Assembly (NCBI GenBank): GCA_030770535.1
Contig: JASVEC010000030.1
Coordinates: 248,001-312,000 of the forward strand
DNA: 64,000 bases
Direction: 5' to 3'
Source of the DNA: Batkoa obscura
Lineage: Eukaryota; Entomophthoromycota; Entomophthoromycetes; Entomophthorales; Batkoaceae
How positions within the stretch are numbered: the stretch's first letter is position 1; each line of letters starts with the position of its first letter. Below are positions 34,837 to 46,968 of the stretch, piece after piece. Below the pieces are notes generated by a model, which was given only the letters and a program-made list of their open reading frames with translations, was not told the DNA's origin and did no database searches. The position numbers and the translations under genes were made by a program.

Positions 34837-35059
34837 CTTTAGTTAAAATTTGAAGTGGAATATTACCTTAGATTTATCAAAGCACTAAACAAAAATAAAT
34901 AAATTTTAGATGTAGTTCTTGTGCTATTATACAATATTAACTTTATTATTCAATTTTTGTTTTCAACTGAATTCAAATTACATAATATAATACTCAGTTA
35001 AAATGTCTTTTACTATAATATATTTAGAACAAAATCAAAATAATAAAGCATATAAAAGC

Positions 35060-35523
35060 TGTGAAATATCGCTTTGTCAGTCTCATAGTTAATTATAGCA
35101 TAACAATCGCCTAAGCTGTTGTGTTCTCGAGTTCAGAGAAAATCAATCCCACGTTCTTATTTTGATTTGCTATGAGAATTTCTAGCTCCATCCCAAAGAA
35201 TATTATCTTCTCATTTTGATATTTATACTTTTCAGAGTATAAAAGAGTTTACAGAGTATAGTAGTTCGAGGTTTTCTAACTGAATTATTCTTTGATATCT
35301 CTAACATTTAATAAAGTCACTAAGTTTTCTTGATAGTATTTTACGTAGATTTTACATTAGTATTGGCTATTATATTTTTCTTATATAGCTTGTAACCTAT
35401 TACGTGCTATTCCTCATAATCCAAGTCTATCTTAGTCACATAAGCTAAGACCTTTCGACTTATAGTGTAGTCAACCCAGCAATAGCTGTTCTTGACTCCA
35501 AACACTGAGTACCAGATTTCACA
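35060..35523 (+). mobile_element. solo LTR fossil, copy A (young)
   Basis: 464 bases, TGTGAAAT...ATTTCACA inverted ends, a TATAAAAGAG box near the middle and an AATAAAG signal further on, as in LTR promoter and end-processing regions. AAGC flanks both sides, consistent with a short target duplication. About 99% identical to copy B, so both are recent. No internal retroelement genes lie beside it. Confidence 0.78.
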
Positions 35524-35594
35524 AAGCTGTAATATTTCCATGCTAATATCATTTAGTATATTAAGAAAAATATTTCTAATAGCTATTATGTTGC

Positions 35595-36221
35595 CTATAA
35601 GCTCAACCGAGCCGAAATTGAAATTCTATTTAATTTGTCACAAAATCTTATGTTTATTTCAGATGTAGTAGTGATCGTAAATGGTCTAATAAACTTATAT
35701 TTATATAAATGATTCTCAAAGACATCATCAAATTTACTTCTATGGGAATTGGCCTCTTTTGCCAAATATTTAAGAGCATGACACAAATCATTTGTCTGAG
35801 TATTATATTTGATAGTAGTGAAATCGAATCTAGTAGATTTGTTTAAAAAATTTGAATTTAACTTTTTTGACTTTATAATATTCAAAGATGTTCGTATTGA
35901 TATTGATCTTGGTAAATCAAAACACCCTAATGTAAAAGTATTATTATCTTTTACTAGACTTATGTTATCATTATGTACTTTAAAGAAACATTCAGAATCA
36001 TCAATCAGCTTTATGTGTTTCAATACTCTAAGATCATCGAGACATCTAGTATTGAAGTCATTTCTTAAATAATCTTCATTTATTAAGTCCAATATTGGAA
36101 TAAAGTTAACATTTGAGTTAACCCCAGTAGAGACAATGACAGAATCATCTAAGTTTACATTTAATAGTTTTAAATTAATGATATTAGAATACAATGTAAA
36201 TGATTTATTATAATCATTCAA
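35595..36221 (-). pseudogene. F-box/leucine-rich-type gene remnant, family copy D
   Basis: An open frame of ~208 codons on the minus strand lacks an ATG at its start (it opens with TTG after a stop). Blocks such as NLKLLNVNLDDSV, FIPILDLINEDYL, DFNTRCLDDLRVLKHIKLID and CFDLPRSISIRTSLNI have leucine-rich-like spacing. Directly upstream (36220-36456) in other frames lies a degraded F-box, IKFNQLLDDLLYKILKLI. It is therefore a truncated 5' end plus an intact-looking 3' half. Residues 1-139 are repeated exactly in the inverted copy at 43131. Copies A-F together define a multicopy family in this window. An F-box family member would recruit substrates to SCF ubiquitin ligase. Confidence 0.6.
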
Positions 36222-36456
36222 TGTTCCAAGATTTCAATTTGATCTATATAATCTTCAAATAAATGGCTATTTAATATGAACAAATAATTTTCTTGAATTT
36301 ATTAGTTTTAATATTTTATATAACAAATCATCAAGTAATTGGTTGAACTTTATTTTGTTTGACGAATTAAAAAATAATAATATTTTTTGTACAAAAGTAA
36401 CTTTATCATCAAAATATCCCTGAAATTTTATTAGGTTACGAAGCAGTTTTAAATAG
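35806..36456 (-). repeat. ~650-base inverted duplication, left arm
   Basis: Reverse complement of 42898-43549, with no differences noticed in a base-by-base reading of the coding part. The match starts at AAAACTGCTTCGTAACC (right arm orientation) and stops at CTACTATCAAATAT. Arms are ~6.4 kb apart. Confidence 0.9.
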
Positions 36457-36458
36457 CT

Positions 36459-36540
36459 GTTTTTTAAGAATTCTATTAGAATTTTTCCATCTAATTAGCT
36501 CTTAAAAATATACAAATAAGTGAAACTAAAAAGACATTGG
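36459..36540 (+). repeat. decayed MITE fragment
   Basis: TTTTTAAGAATTCTATTAG, ATTTTTCCATCTAATTAGC and a TGAAACTAAAAAGACATT end follow the MITE consensus at low identity, without the left terminus. It begins only a few bases from the edge of the inverted duplication. Confidence 0.55.
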
Positions 36541-37018
36541 TAAATAAATCAACATGGTTGAGTGTACTTAAAATAAATTTAGAAGTATACTTGAATCTCT
36601 AAACCATCATACTGGATAGAAGAAATGATGATACCAATAGACTTAAATATCTTAGCACATCTGCTATCAAAGTTAATTCAGGTAGAGCGGCTTTACTTTA
36701 TCTAATAGCAAAACAATCTTAAATCCAATAAATTTCCTTTTGAAAGAATGTATTTATTTATAGATTGTTGAAAATCCATTCATAGAATTTTTTTTATTGA
36801 ATTTATAATCATAATTAATATTTGTACAAAAAACGCATTTATTAAGAAATTATATAAACACTCATTATAACTTCTAAAAGGCATTTTAACATTTTCAAAT
36901 TTTATAAGAACTTATGCGTAGTTTTTTAAGTGAGCAATAGCTGCAAATAATGACTCGATATTTTTAGTCTAACTCATTTAAAATTAAATTTTTTGTTTTT
37001 TCCATTATTCTCAATAAA
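36541..37018. other. intergenic, upstream of the CCA-adding enzyme gene
   Basis: No gene recognised. Short fragments only; the last ~50 bases are T/A-rich and lead to the ATG at 37019. Confidence 0.5.
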
Positions 37019-39113
37019 ATGAACAAACTTAAGCTCCATTTAAATCCAAACGAACTCAAGCTAAAGAACTTACTACTATCCTTATCAAATTGGATCAATA
37101 AAGATATTAATGGGGATAAACTGGTTTTACGATTTGCAGGTGGATGGGTAAGAGATAAGGTAAGTTTACTAGTAATATATTCAGACTTCTTTTCATTAAC
37201 GTAACCTTTTACACAGCTGTTAAAAAACGAAAGTAATGACATTGACATAGCAATTAACAATCTCACTGGTGCTCAATTTATGCAGAAATTTAAAACTTAT
37301 ATTCAAAATGAAAATGTACAGCTATCATCAATTGGTAAAATACAAAGTAATCCGGATAAGTCAAAGCATTTAGAAACGGTCACTTTTAAAATATTTGATT
37401 TGGAAATTGACGTGGTTAATCTGAGAACAGAAGTTTATTCTGAGAATACTAGGATTCCAGATAAGGTGGTAAGTGGAATTGAAATAGTTTTGGTAGAATT
37501 AATGTTTATATTTAATTTTCATAGGAGTTTGGTACCGCTTTAGAGGATGCTTTGAGAAGAGACTTAACAATTAATGCTTTGTTTTATAATTTAAATAGTG
37601 ATGAAGTAGAAGATTTTACTGAATTGGTAAGATATATCGTATTATAGTTAACATTTCTATATTCATTTTGTATAAAAGGGCTTATCCGATTTAAAAAGTC
37701 GAATTATACGCACACCACTACCATCATTGCAAACATTTAGAGATGACCCTTTAAGAATTCTTAGGTGTATCAGATTTGCTGCTAAATTGGACTTTCAATT
37801 GAATACTGATATTATTGAGGCTATTAAAGATGAGAGTTTAAAAGTAAGTATAATGTTATATTCTACATTACTTTGTTTATTCATTTTGTCATTATAGACA
37901 TTATTAAAAGATAAAATATCTAAAGAAAGAATAGGTATTGAATTAAATAAGATGGTTAAAGGTAATTTAATAATACTATATAACAATAATGTAATTATGT
38001 AATAATATAATATTCGTTAATAGATAAAAATCGTATTAAAGCATTTGAATTAATAAAACAACTTGGGCTATATTATATATTATTCCAACCAAAAGATATA
38101 ATATTAAAACATCAAACAATGGAACTAAATTATTATTTGGCTATTACTAAACATTTAAATTTGGCTATTGAAATTATAAATCAATTGAAATTGAATCAAA
38201 ACAATAGTCAACAGAATGGTTTAGTTAATCAAATAAGTAAAATAAGGGAGGAGATCACTGAATTGGAATTTAAAGAGAATTTAAATAAAATGGATTTATT
38301 ATTATTTAGTGCTTTTTTATTACCATTTAAAAAAGAAGAATTGCATAAAAAAGTTAAAAACTGTAGGGACTTAATGCAGTATATTATTAAAGAAGAGATT
38401 AAAGTAAGTCGTTATTTTATTACGTTTATATTTATTTTACCTTTATTTTATTTTATAAGCTTCCTTCAGTTGTTGCTGAATTTATTACTGATATCCATGG
38501 TGGTATTGATAAGTTGGAAAGTTTAATTAAGTTAGATTCTAGCCAATGGGATAGATATAATATAGGTAAATATAGCTATGATGACACAATACGTATTTGT
38601 ATTAATAAGTTTCAATCAGGTCTATTTATGAAATATAGTAAAACAAATTTTCAATCAATAATAGTATTATCGATTGCTATAAAACAAAGTGAAGTAGATT
38701 ATAATATTATTAATCAAAGTAAGTTTAAATGTTATTATCACACATATTATATTCATTATTTCGTTTAAGCTCAATTCGATGAGTACGTATTACAACTAAA
38801 ACAAATGCTAAATTTTATAATTAACGAAAAGTTAATTACCATTTATTTACAAGAGCCTTTATTAGAAGTAAGTTAACATATAAATGAATACTGTTATTTC
38901 TAGTATTAACATATTAAATTTTAGGGTACACAAATTCAAAAAGCATTAAATTTAAAACCTAGTAAAGTAATCGGATTATTAAAAAATGAAGTAGAAAAAT
39001 TGCAATTATTAAATCCAATTATTAAAGAACAGGAAGCAATTGATTGGTTAAAACAACATTATGGAGAAGCTGAACAATTGAAAAGATTACAAATAGAAAA
39101 TCATATTAAATAA
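37019..39113 (+). CDS. CCA1: tRNA CCA-adding nucleotidyltransferase
   Basis: Ten exons (37019-37159, 37217-37468, 37525-37626, 37679-37843, 37898-37961, 38024-38403, 38460-38565, 38620-38718, 38770-38867, 38925-39113) give 531 residues. Class II motifs are all present: FAGGWVRDK with ESNDIDI (metal-binding aspartates near residues 55 and 57), ALRRDLTINALFYNL for ribose recognition, RDDPLRILRCIRFAAKLDF carrying the template motif (Asp188 and Arg191), and SKERIGIELNKM. The C-terminal helical body ends in a Lys-rich tail. The enzyme adds and repairs CCA at tRNA 3' ends in cytosol, nucleus and mitochondria. No clear mitochondrial presequence is seen. Its paralogue at 13920-15940 has the same nine intron positions. 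Conserved motifs mark this copy as the canonical one. Confidence 0.95.
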
Positions 39114-39175
39114 TATTAATATTAATTAGAAATAAAATAAAATAATAATTTTAGTTAGTATTGTATTATGTTTTA

Positions 39176-41951
39176 TTATTCATCATCGTCTTCATCATCA
39201 TCATCACTATCTTCAAATACCATTTTAAATAGTTTATCACTTGGTTTATCTACTGGAATATCTATAATATTATTCATGATAATATCATTATTATTAGTTT
39301 CATTTATAATTTCATTTTCATTTTCAATTCCAATACTTTTAAAATCTAATACTTTATTTAATGCTTTTTGAGATGTACGTTGATAATTTAAATTATTTTC
39401 ATTATTATTATTAGGATTGATTTTAATATTGAATCTTTTAGATAATAAATTATTAAATTGAAATTGAGTAACAACTCGATTTAACCTTCCAAATTGACCA
39501 TAATTATATTCTTTAGTTTCTAAAATTGAATTCTACATAAAAAACATTAATAGTTAGATATTCATATATATATAAATATAATGACTTGAAACTTACTTTA
39601 TCAACATTATCCTTATTTTTAGTTTCTTCCTGTTGTTTTTGAATACTACTTTTTATATTTAGAATATTTTGATTAGTAATCAATCCAGCTGGCAGTTTAG
39701 TTTCTTTTTCAACAATTGTTTGTTTACTTGAAGTAAACCGATTCATCATTGTGTTAATTAATGGTCGATACATTTGAATAGCTTTTTGAAATTCTTGAAT
39801 TTCTTGGATTTTATCTTCTATTGTAAATTCCTAAAATAAAATAAATAAATTGTTTGCTGTTAAATTATATAATATATATTAATTATTAATATTAGATACT
39901 TACTTTAGACCAATTAGGTGGCAATTTTGTTAAATTAGAATAATAATCTAAAAAATTTAGGTATCTTTGTTGTTTTTCTTTATTGGACTCAAATGGAATA
40001 AAAGCTTCTTTAGCTTTTAATGCTGATTGTTGATCAACCATTGAATAACTCAACATTAAATTTAAATCTTCGTTATTTTTATTTCCTCTATCATCATCCC
40101 ACCTACTTTTCTTATTTATTCTATTACTTCCATTATTATTATCATCGTTATTATATTTTTCTTTCCTCTCAATTTCCTTTTCTAATAAATAAGTTTCAAT
40201 CTCTTTATTATCTCCTAACATTTTTTTTCTTTCTTGAAAATTTAATTGAGCGGTTTTAGCATTATTAATAGTGTTGATATCTTCAAATTCTGCTTCAAAA
40301 TTAAAATTAGAAGGTATTGTTGGTTTTTCATAACTAATAATAATATATATGAATGAATAACTTATTTTATATAATTAATAAATGAAACTTACTTAACTTC
40401 ATAATAAATTTCATTAGCTAATACGAATGATGGCAAAGGAATGTTTAGATCTTGACATTTATCTCTCTTTAAAAAAATTACAATATCAACTTTAATTCTT
40501 TACAAAATAATAATAAACTAAACTTACAACTAAATGATTAATTCTAATGTTTGAATTCATTAACAATAAATTTTGAGGTGGTGGTGGTCTTCTTTTTTTG
40601 CGAATTAATGTAATTTTTTCTTCTCCATCACTATCTTCTTCTTCTTTTATGTATGAAGTGTTCTCTTTTGTTTGATTATATGGGTTAATATAATAATCTC
40701 CATCTTCATCAAGCTTATTATCTATTTTTTATATTGGTATAATTAGTACATATTATATATCATAATATATGTTATTATTATAAACTTACCTTGGTTTAAA
40801 TATGAACTTAAATGATTTAATGAACTACTAATTTCCTTATCCTCTTTATTATTGTTATTATCTGATAAATTCAATCCCTTTTTATCTTTTTTGTCAATAA
40901 ACTCAAATAACGGTACATCTTTAGGTGGTAATAATAATTTTTTTATATTAACCGTATTATTATTTAATTCATATTTTTCTGTTTATTTAATATTAAATAT
41001 ATTATTATTATTATTGAATACTCTTACTTTTTAATAATAAGTCTAATTTATTTGAACCAATGCCATAGCCTGGTTTCCATCCCATTTGTTTTAAAATTGC
41101 TATACCTAAAAACAAAATTATTAATATTATAATAATAGTAATAATGATAAAAACAATAATATTATTGTTATTATTTACCAATTGAATCCTTTTTATGATC
41201 AACAAATAAATTTAATATACTATCCGAAGTACTGCCAATAACACTATAATAAAAATAAATAAACGAATTAGTATTTGACCTCAAATATCCTCAATAATAC
41301 TTACTTTGGTAATTGTTTTAATTCTTCTTTTCTTTTTTCCATCAGTTCTTCAAATTCTTCATCAGTTGTTTTAATTTTAACCATTCTACTTTGTTTTTTA
41401 ATATCCTGGAATAAATTTTGTTAATTTCAATTTAAATAATCCAAATCTTTGCCTACCTCAAAGTCCTCTTCATCCATGAAATCTTCGACATTTAAAGTCA
41501 CTTTTTTAGCTTTTTCCTTTTTACTTGATTTATATTCCATTGGTTTCCATCCTGTAGATTTGATTAGTTAGTTAACTCTTTATAAACTATTATTATTAAT
41601 CTTTTGAATTACCTTCTTTACTCCCTACAGTATTAAAATACCCTGCAGAAAAGCCACCTGTAAACGCACCATGAAATCGTTTTCTACCTCTTTCATCTCG
41701 AGCCTAAATAATAGCGATTATAACCCATTAACATACATTCAATGTTTCATCCTTCATTAATGATAACTTAGTCTCTTTCATTCACTTACCTCTTGCTTCC
41801 AAACGGGTACAAAAGCACCTTTATCAAACCTAGAATTTTCTGCTTCCAATATACTTTTTCCTAAGAATACATAATTTTCATTGGATAGATCCATTTCTCC
41901 ATCATCATCATCTGCATAAGTGCCTTTTAATTGTTTTTTATTATTATTCAT
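39176..41951 (-). CDS. G-patch protein of the GPATCH1/TOUGH type
   Basis: A minus-strand gene with about a dozen exons. The ATG at 41951 gives an acidic start with [16 protein letters not shown]. Exon joins then yield the N-terminal GPATCH1 signature [20 protein letters not shown] with NTVGSKE and GWKP. An EDFE/DIKKQ linker follows, then a G-patch ([17 protein letters not shown]). Later parts include a Ser/Asn/acidic region, [20 protein letters not shown] and [17 protein letters not shown], and [14 protein letters not shown]. The C-terminus is a Glu/Asp tail ending at the stop 39176-39178. GPATCH1-like proteins associate with the spliceosome and activate DEAH helicases through the G-patch. 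The order of domains is standard. Some internal exon borders are not certain. Confidence 0.83.
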
Positions 41952-42076
41952 TATTAAACTTAAAAGTTGTTTTGATCAATTTTATTACTCATTAACTTGT
42001 AATATCACATTAAAATCAGGGAGATTTCAGAAATTTTTTTTTTATAGCAAATGTTTTAATCTAGAATTAGCGAATG

Positions 42077-42148
42077 GCCTGGCTAGCTCAATCGGCAGAG
42101 CGTGAGACTCTTAATCTCAAGGTTGCGGGTTCGACCCCCGCGTTGGGC
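42077..42148 (+). tRNA. tRNA-Lys(CTT), no intron
   Basis: A 72-base cloverleaf: acceptor GCCTGGC with GTTGGGC, D-arm GCTC...GAGC, anticodon arm TGAGA-CTCTTAA-TCTCA with CTT at the anticodon, and T-arm GCGGG-TTCGACC-CCCGC. A-box and B-box promoters are internal. It is the only GC-rich segment in this part of the window. Confidence 0.95.
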
Positions 42149-42897
42149 TTTGATTGATATTACGATTTATTTTAAATGATTAATCTAATCATATTTTAAG
42201 AATTTAAAATAGAGCTAACACTAATTTGGTTCTTATTGATTATTATTATATAATGATATAAACCATATTTTTTATCGTTATTCTGATTAACAATGAGTTT
42301 TTAAATTCTTATTGTTATCTAAAACAAAGATTGTTCAGACTGTTTAATTTTTTCAAAACAATCTATGAAACATAAACTTTAGAATGCCTGCTTTAATTAA
42401 TAATAATGTGTAAAAAGAGTATCAAGATAAGTTGAAAAAAAGGATAGAAGGGGGATATTTTGAAGTGAAAGAATCAAAATGACTAGCATGATATTACATA
42501 AAATTAGTACAAATATTCCACTATTACTCTGAAGAGGATTTTGATAAAGTATTTAATTTGAACCTTTTAAGCTTCAACTTCTTTATGGTGATGATTGTAT
42601 CCATTGAGAAGATTCGTTCTTTTAAATATTAAAATAGAAATATTAATTAAATTGACCTTCTTTTTTAATTGATAAATATATTGTAGTTACTAAATATTTA
42701 ATTTAGGCTACCAATTATTTGAGTCCTAGTATGCTTTTAACATTATTTAGAGTAAGGTTATTAGCAGGATTGATTTTTATATTGGTTATACTAGATTATC
42801 TAAGTCTATTATTATTTTATTATTTAGTGATATAGTTTATAGCTTTAACTGTACTTATAAATTACTTGAAGTACACATCATCTAAGTTAATTTTTCA
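42149..42897. other. gene-free, between tRNA-Lys and the inverted duplication
   Basis: No open frame of interest. AT-rich, with no transposon end recognised. Confidence 0.5.
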
Positions 42898-43549
42898 ATT
42901 TAAAACTGCTTCGTAACCTAATAAAATTTCAGGGATATTTTGATGATAAAGTTACTTTTGTACAAAAAATATTATTATTTTTTAATTCGTCAAACAAAAT
43001 AAAGTTCAACCAATTACTTGATGATTTGTTATATAAAATATTAAAACTAATAAATTCAAGAAAATTATTTGTTCATATTAAATAGCCATTTATTTGAAGA
43101 TTATATAGATCAAATTGAAATCTTGGAACATTGAATGATTATAATAAATCATTTACATTGTATTCTAATATCATTAATTTAAAACTATTAAATGTAAACT
43201 TAGATGATTCTGTCATTGTCTCTACTGGGGTTAACTCAAATGTTAACTTTATTCCAATATTGGACTTAATAAATGAAGATTATTTAAGAAATGACTTCAA
43301 TACTAGATGTCTCGATGATCTTAGAGTATTGAAACACATAAAGCTGATTGATGATTCTGAATGTTTCTTTAAAGTACATAATGATAACATAAGTCTAGTA
43401 AAAGATAATAATACTTTTACATTAGGGTGTTTTGATTTACCAAGATCAATATCAATACGAACATCTTTGAATATTATAAAGTCAAAAAAGTTAAATTCAA
43501 ATTTTTTAAACAAATCTACTAGATTCGATTTCACTACTATCAAATATTA
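42898..43549 (+). repeat. ~650-base inverted duplication, right arm
   Basis: Reverse complement of 35806-36456. It contains the same degraded F-box (near 43000-43080) and the 139-codon frame from 43131, which here ends early at a TAA just where homology to the left arm stops. Confidence 0.9.
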
Positions 43550-43560
43550 ATAGTATTTAT
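42898..43560 (+). pseudogene. F-box/leucine-rich-type gene remnant, family copy E
   Basis: Starts with an F-box in one frame (IKFNQLLDDLLYKILKLI) that is followed by stops. The leucine-rich-like frame then starts without an ATG at 43131 and ends after 139 codons. Identical to the first part of copy D; the 3' half present in copy D is missing here. Confidence 0.6.
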
Positions 43561-44304
43561 ACTCTAATTTATTATTTCCCCATCTATATACATGAAGTAG
43601 AAGAATTTGACCTTAATGAAAGTATCATTAATAACGTTTTTGAGTATAATTCATGTAAGTGTACGTTTGTAAATTGAATTATAATTGGCAATACCTTTAA
43701 TACCTCACTTGTTAATTTTTTATTTCTACCTTTCTTTCTAAATCTTGAGATTATTAAAACCAAAACTTTTAAGCTAAAAGATATAGATACAGAAATTAGT
43801 TTTGACTTACCGCCCTTTTACCAATTGTCTCCCCTATTATATCCAAAGCAAACCATAAAATTTGTGATAAATCAAACAAAATTTCAATGTTGACTTGGTT
43901 GAACTTATGAGTCGACGCTTAACTAAACATTCTTTTTGTTATACAATATGAGGCTGTTTTTTTTAGTTTCATTATCTTTACATTTTTTAAGCGCTATTTG
44001 AGCGGAAAAATTGTTAGTGAAATTCTTAAGCATAAAATACATTCATTTACTAGAAGTAGTCCTCTTTTATTTTTAAGCAAAATAAATTTTAACCAACTAC
44101 CCGATGATTTGTCATATAAAATATTGGAGTTAATCAACATAAAGAAATTCTTAAATCTACGTTTATTAAATAAATATTTAACTAGAATTGCGGATAAAGT
44201 TATCAGATATTAGATGATTTATTCAACGTATACTAAATATAACTTTGAGAATGAAGACAAAGGTGAGATAGATAGAGAAACTAGATTCAAAAACATTATA
44301 GAAT
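43561..44304 (+). pseudogene. F-box-family remnants, copy F, split by MITE and cut by T1
   Basis: Coding-like pieces on the plus strand: EFDLNESIINNVFEYNS, then LEIIKTKTFKLKDIDTEISF and DLPPFYQLSPLLYPKQ. After a MITE comes a clear F-box: FNQLPDDLSYKILELINIKK and LNLRLLNKYLTRIADK. The open frame from 43998 borrows its first ~15 residues from the MITE. The sequence after the F-box is interrupted at 44303-44307 by the left end of transposon T1, so the leucine-rich part is lost. Confidence 0.6.
43946..44043 (-). repeat. MITE copy 11
   Basis: ATATGAGGCTGTTTTTTTTAG at left, centre TTAAGCGCTATTTGAGCGG, right end eroded (TACATTCATTTA). Its left terminus GAGGCTGT is nearer to transposon T1 than other copies are. 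Confidence 0.82.
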
Positions 44305-45981
44305 ATTGAGGTTGTCTGAATTAGTTTCATTATTTTATCCAATTTTTCAAAAAATTGTATTTTAAAAACTTCGCTTAAAATTCCATAGAAATGAATTTTT
44401 TATTAGAACAAAAGCACCTTGAACACAGTTCTAAATCATTTTGTTATAGTTTATACTGTAAGTTGGTTGAATTTCTACTAGATCTTAAATATATATTATT
44501 ATAAAGCTTTGTTGAGAAACATTTGTTATCGACTGCTTTACAACCAACATTGTAGATCTGTTATCAAATAAATAAACTATCTTAATATTATAATTACATT
44601 ATTAATATATTGCTAAGTTAATAAGTAGCTACATAGGAGAGAGCGGTTAGCCCCAAAGCTACAATTAACTATCCTTATATAGTATAAGTAACATAATAAT
44701 AGTTTTTGCGTATTACTACAGTTACTTGTTCTTTGACTATTTATTAACTTAGCCATTAATTATTTAAGTAATATTGACATCTAATAATTGATTTTTATCG
44801 TTTAACAAATTATTAGTAAATATCGAAATTTTCACTCTCTGTTATTTTCGTAAGGTAAGTTGGGATTGATCTTTTAATTTTTGTATTTTCTATAGACTCT
44901 ATAACTTTAATTGAAACTATATCGCTTTTTTTTGATGTATCAGATACTGGATAACAATGTAGTTTATTGTTATGTTTAATAAAGTGTAGATACTTCTTAA
45001 TACTTTCCATCTCTATTATTCTTTTTGTATTTTTGTTTGTTTCATACTTTTTAAAAATTATATCTGTTTTCCCATTATTAACAGTCGAGTTGTTAATTTT
45101 ATTATGCTCGCAAACAAAAGCCTCGAATTTTGAAATTAATTAATTGATATTTTCTATTTTACCTAACGCTTCAAAACTGCTTTTCCATTTTGAAAGGTTT
45201 CCAAAATGTTCATCAACTATACTTTTTCCATAATGCTCAGCAAAAAACTTGAAATCAATATTTAAGCTACTATTTGTTTTATGAATTTGTTTAAATGTAC
45301 AATGTAGGAACTCTTGGGATCTAAAATGATTTCCTGTATCTGTCCATATATTAATTTTTGTAAGCTTTTTAAATAAAAGCTCTGTAGAGATTAAATCAAC
45401 TAAACAATCTCCTGCATATACTGAATCATGATTTAATATTTCAGATAAATAGTCAAAGTAAACTTTGGCTATTTTTTTATCATCTTTTAAATATAAAACA
45501 CCAAAGCCTAATACTGATATAGCTTGTTTATTATAATTATCTAAATTTATTGAATTTGGTCTTGTTCCTATTTCCATATTTTGTTTAAAATCTAAAATCA
45601 TTATACAACTTTTATTATTTAATTTTTTAATAGTTTTATTAAATGTATTTTTTTAAGTACCAGCACAGGATTTATGTAATTTGTATAATTTTTCTTCTTT
45701 ATTGAAAACTTCTTCTACTTCTGCTTTTTTTTATTGCTGTGTTTATTTTATTTTCAGATAACCTTTTTCTAACTGTATATTGGGCATATATATCACATGA
45801 ATCTGTTTTTCTTGCTGTATTTTTGGAACTACTTGGTATATATTTAAAAAATGTTGACCTAGCTACCGCTTTATCTTTTAGATCATTCAAATATTTACTA
45901 TATATCATTCTTCTACTTTTATTTAATATATATATATTATCTGATGAATATTTACTACCACTATTTTTTTTTATTAAATCT

Positions 45982-46445
45982 TGTGAAATATCGCTTTGTC
46001 AGTCTCATAGTTAATTATAGCATAACAATCGCCTAAGCTGTTGTGTTCTCGAGTTCAGAGAAAATCAATCCCACGTTCTTATTTTGATTTGCTATGAGAA
46101 TTTCTAGCTCCATCCCAAAAAATATTATCTTCTCATTTTGATATTTATACTTTTCAGAGTATAAAAGAGTTTACAGAGTATAGTAGTTCGAGGTTTTCTA
46201 ACTGAATTATTCTTTGATATCTCTAACATTTAATAAAGTCACTAAGTTTTCTTGATAGTATTTTACGTAGATTTTACATTAGTATTGGCTGTTATATTTT
46301 TCTTATATAGCTTGTAACCTATTACGTGCTATTCCTCATAATCCAAACCTATCTTAGTCACATAAACTAAGACCTTTCGACTTATAGTGTAGTCAACCCA
46401 GCAATAGCTGTTCTTGACTCCAAACCCTGAGTACCAGATTTCACA
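45982..46445 (+). mobile_element. solo LTR fossil, copy B (young), inside T1
   Basis: 464 bases, same ends and landmarks as copy A, about 99% identical to it. ATCT flanks both sides. It sits within the transposase region of T1, so it arrived after T1. No internal retroelement region is attached. Confidence 0.8.
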
Positions 46446-46477
46446 ATCTTGATGAAATATTTGAATCATTTAATAAA

Positions 46478-46583
46478 TATGAGGATATTTTTTTTGATTT
46501 CATTGCTTTTTCTATTTTTTAAGCGCTATTTGAGTGAAAAGATCATTAGTAAAATTCTTAAACAAAAAAACACATCCCCATAT
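46478..46583 (-). repeat. MITE copy 12, inside T1
   Basis: ATATGAGGATATTTTTTTTG at left and ACACATCCCCATAT at right, centre TAAGCGCTATTTGAGTG. ATAT flanks both sides. It lies 32 bases from LTR copy B. Confidence 0.9.
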
Positions 46584-46862
46584 TGTATAATAGTTTCAAT
46601 TTGCTCGTCTTTGATTTTTTTTGTATTTTTAATAACAGGCTGTAATCTTGATGTTTTATTATCATTATTGCTTATTTTTGAACAATCATATTAATTTCTA
46701 TTTATATTAAACCTAAAACTTTTACACTCATCAAAAGAATATACTGAAGCTATAGTTGGTAATAACGCTACTTGTTGATTTTTATTTCTTGTTTCCCTTA
46801 AAGCACTAATTCTATACATTACTTGATTAAGTTTATTATTATCGATAGTAAACTTTGATAAT

Positions 46863-46968
46863 ATATGGGGATGTATTTTTGTGTTTAAGAATTTTACTAA
46901 CAAATTTTCGGCTTAAATGGCGCTTAGAAAATGGAAAAAATAATGAAGTCAAAAAAAACACTCTATAT
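46863..46968 (+). repeat. MITE copy 13, inside T1
   Basis: ATATGGGGATGTATTTTTGTG at left, centre TAAATGGCGCTTAGAAAATGG, right end ACACTCTATAT. It splits the transposase N-terminal region. Confidence 0.9.

Noticed and set aside
35809-36072. 87-codon frames antisense to copies D and E (also 43280-43543)
   Set aside because: Antisense shadows duplicated because the underlying DNA is duplicated.
39168-39371. Ser-rich plus-strand frame
   Set aside because: Antisense of the acidic C-terminal exon of the GPATCH1-like gene.
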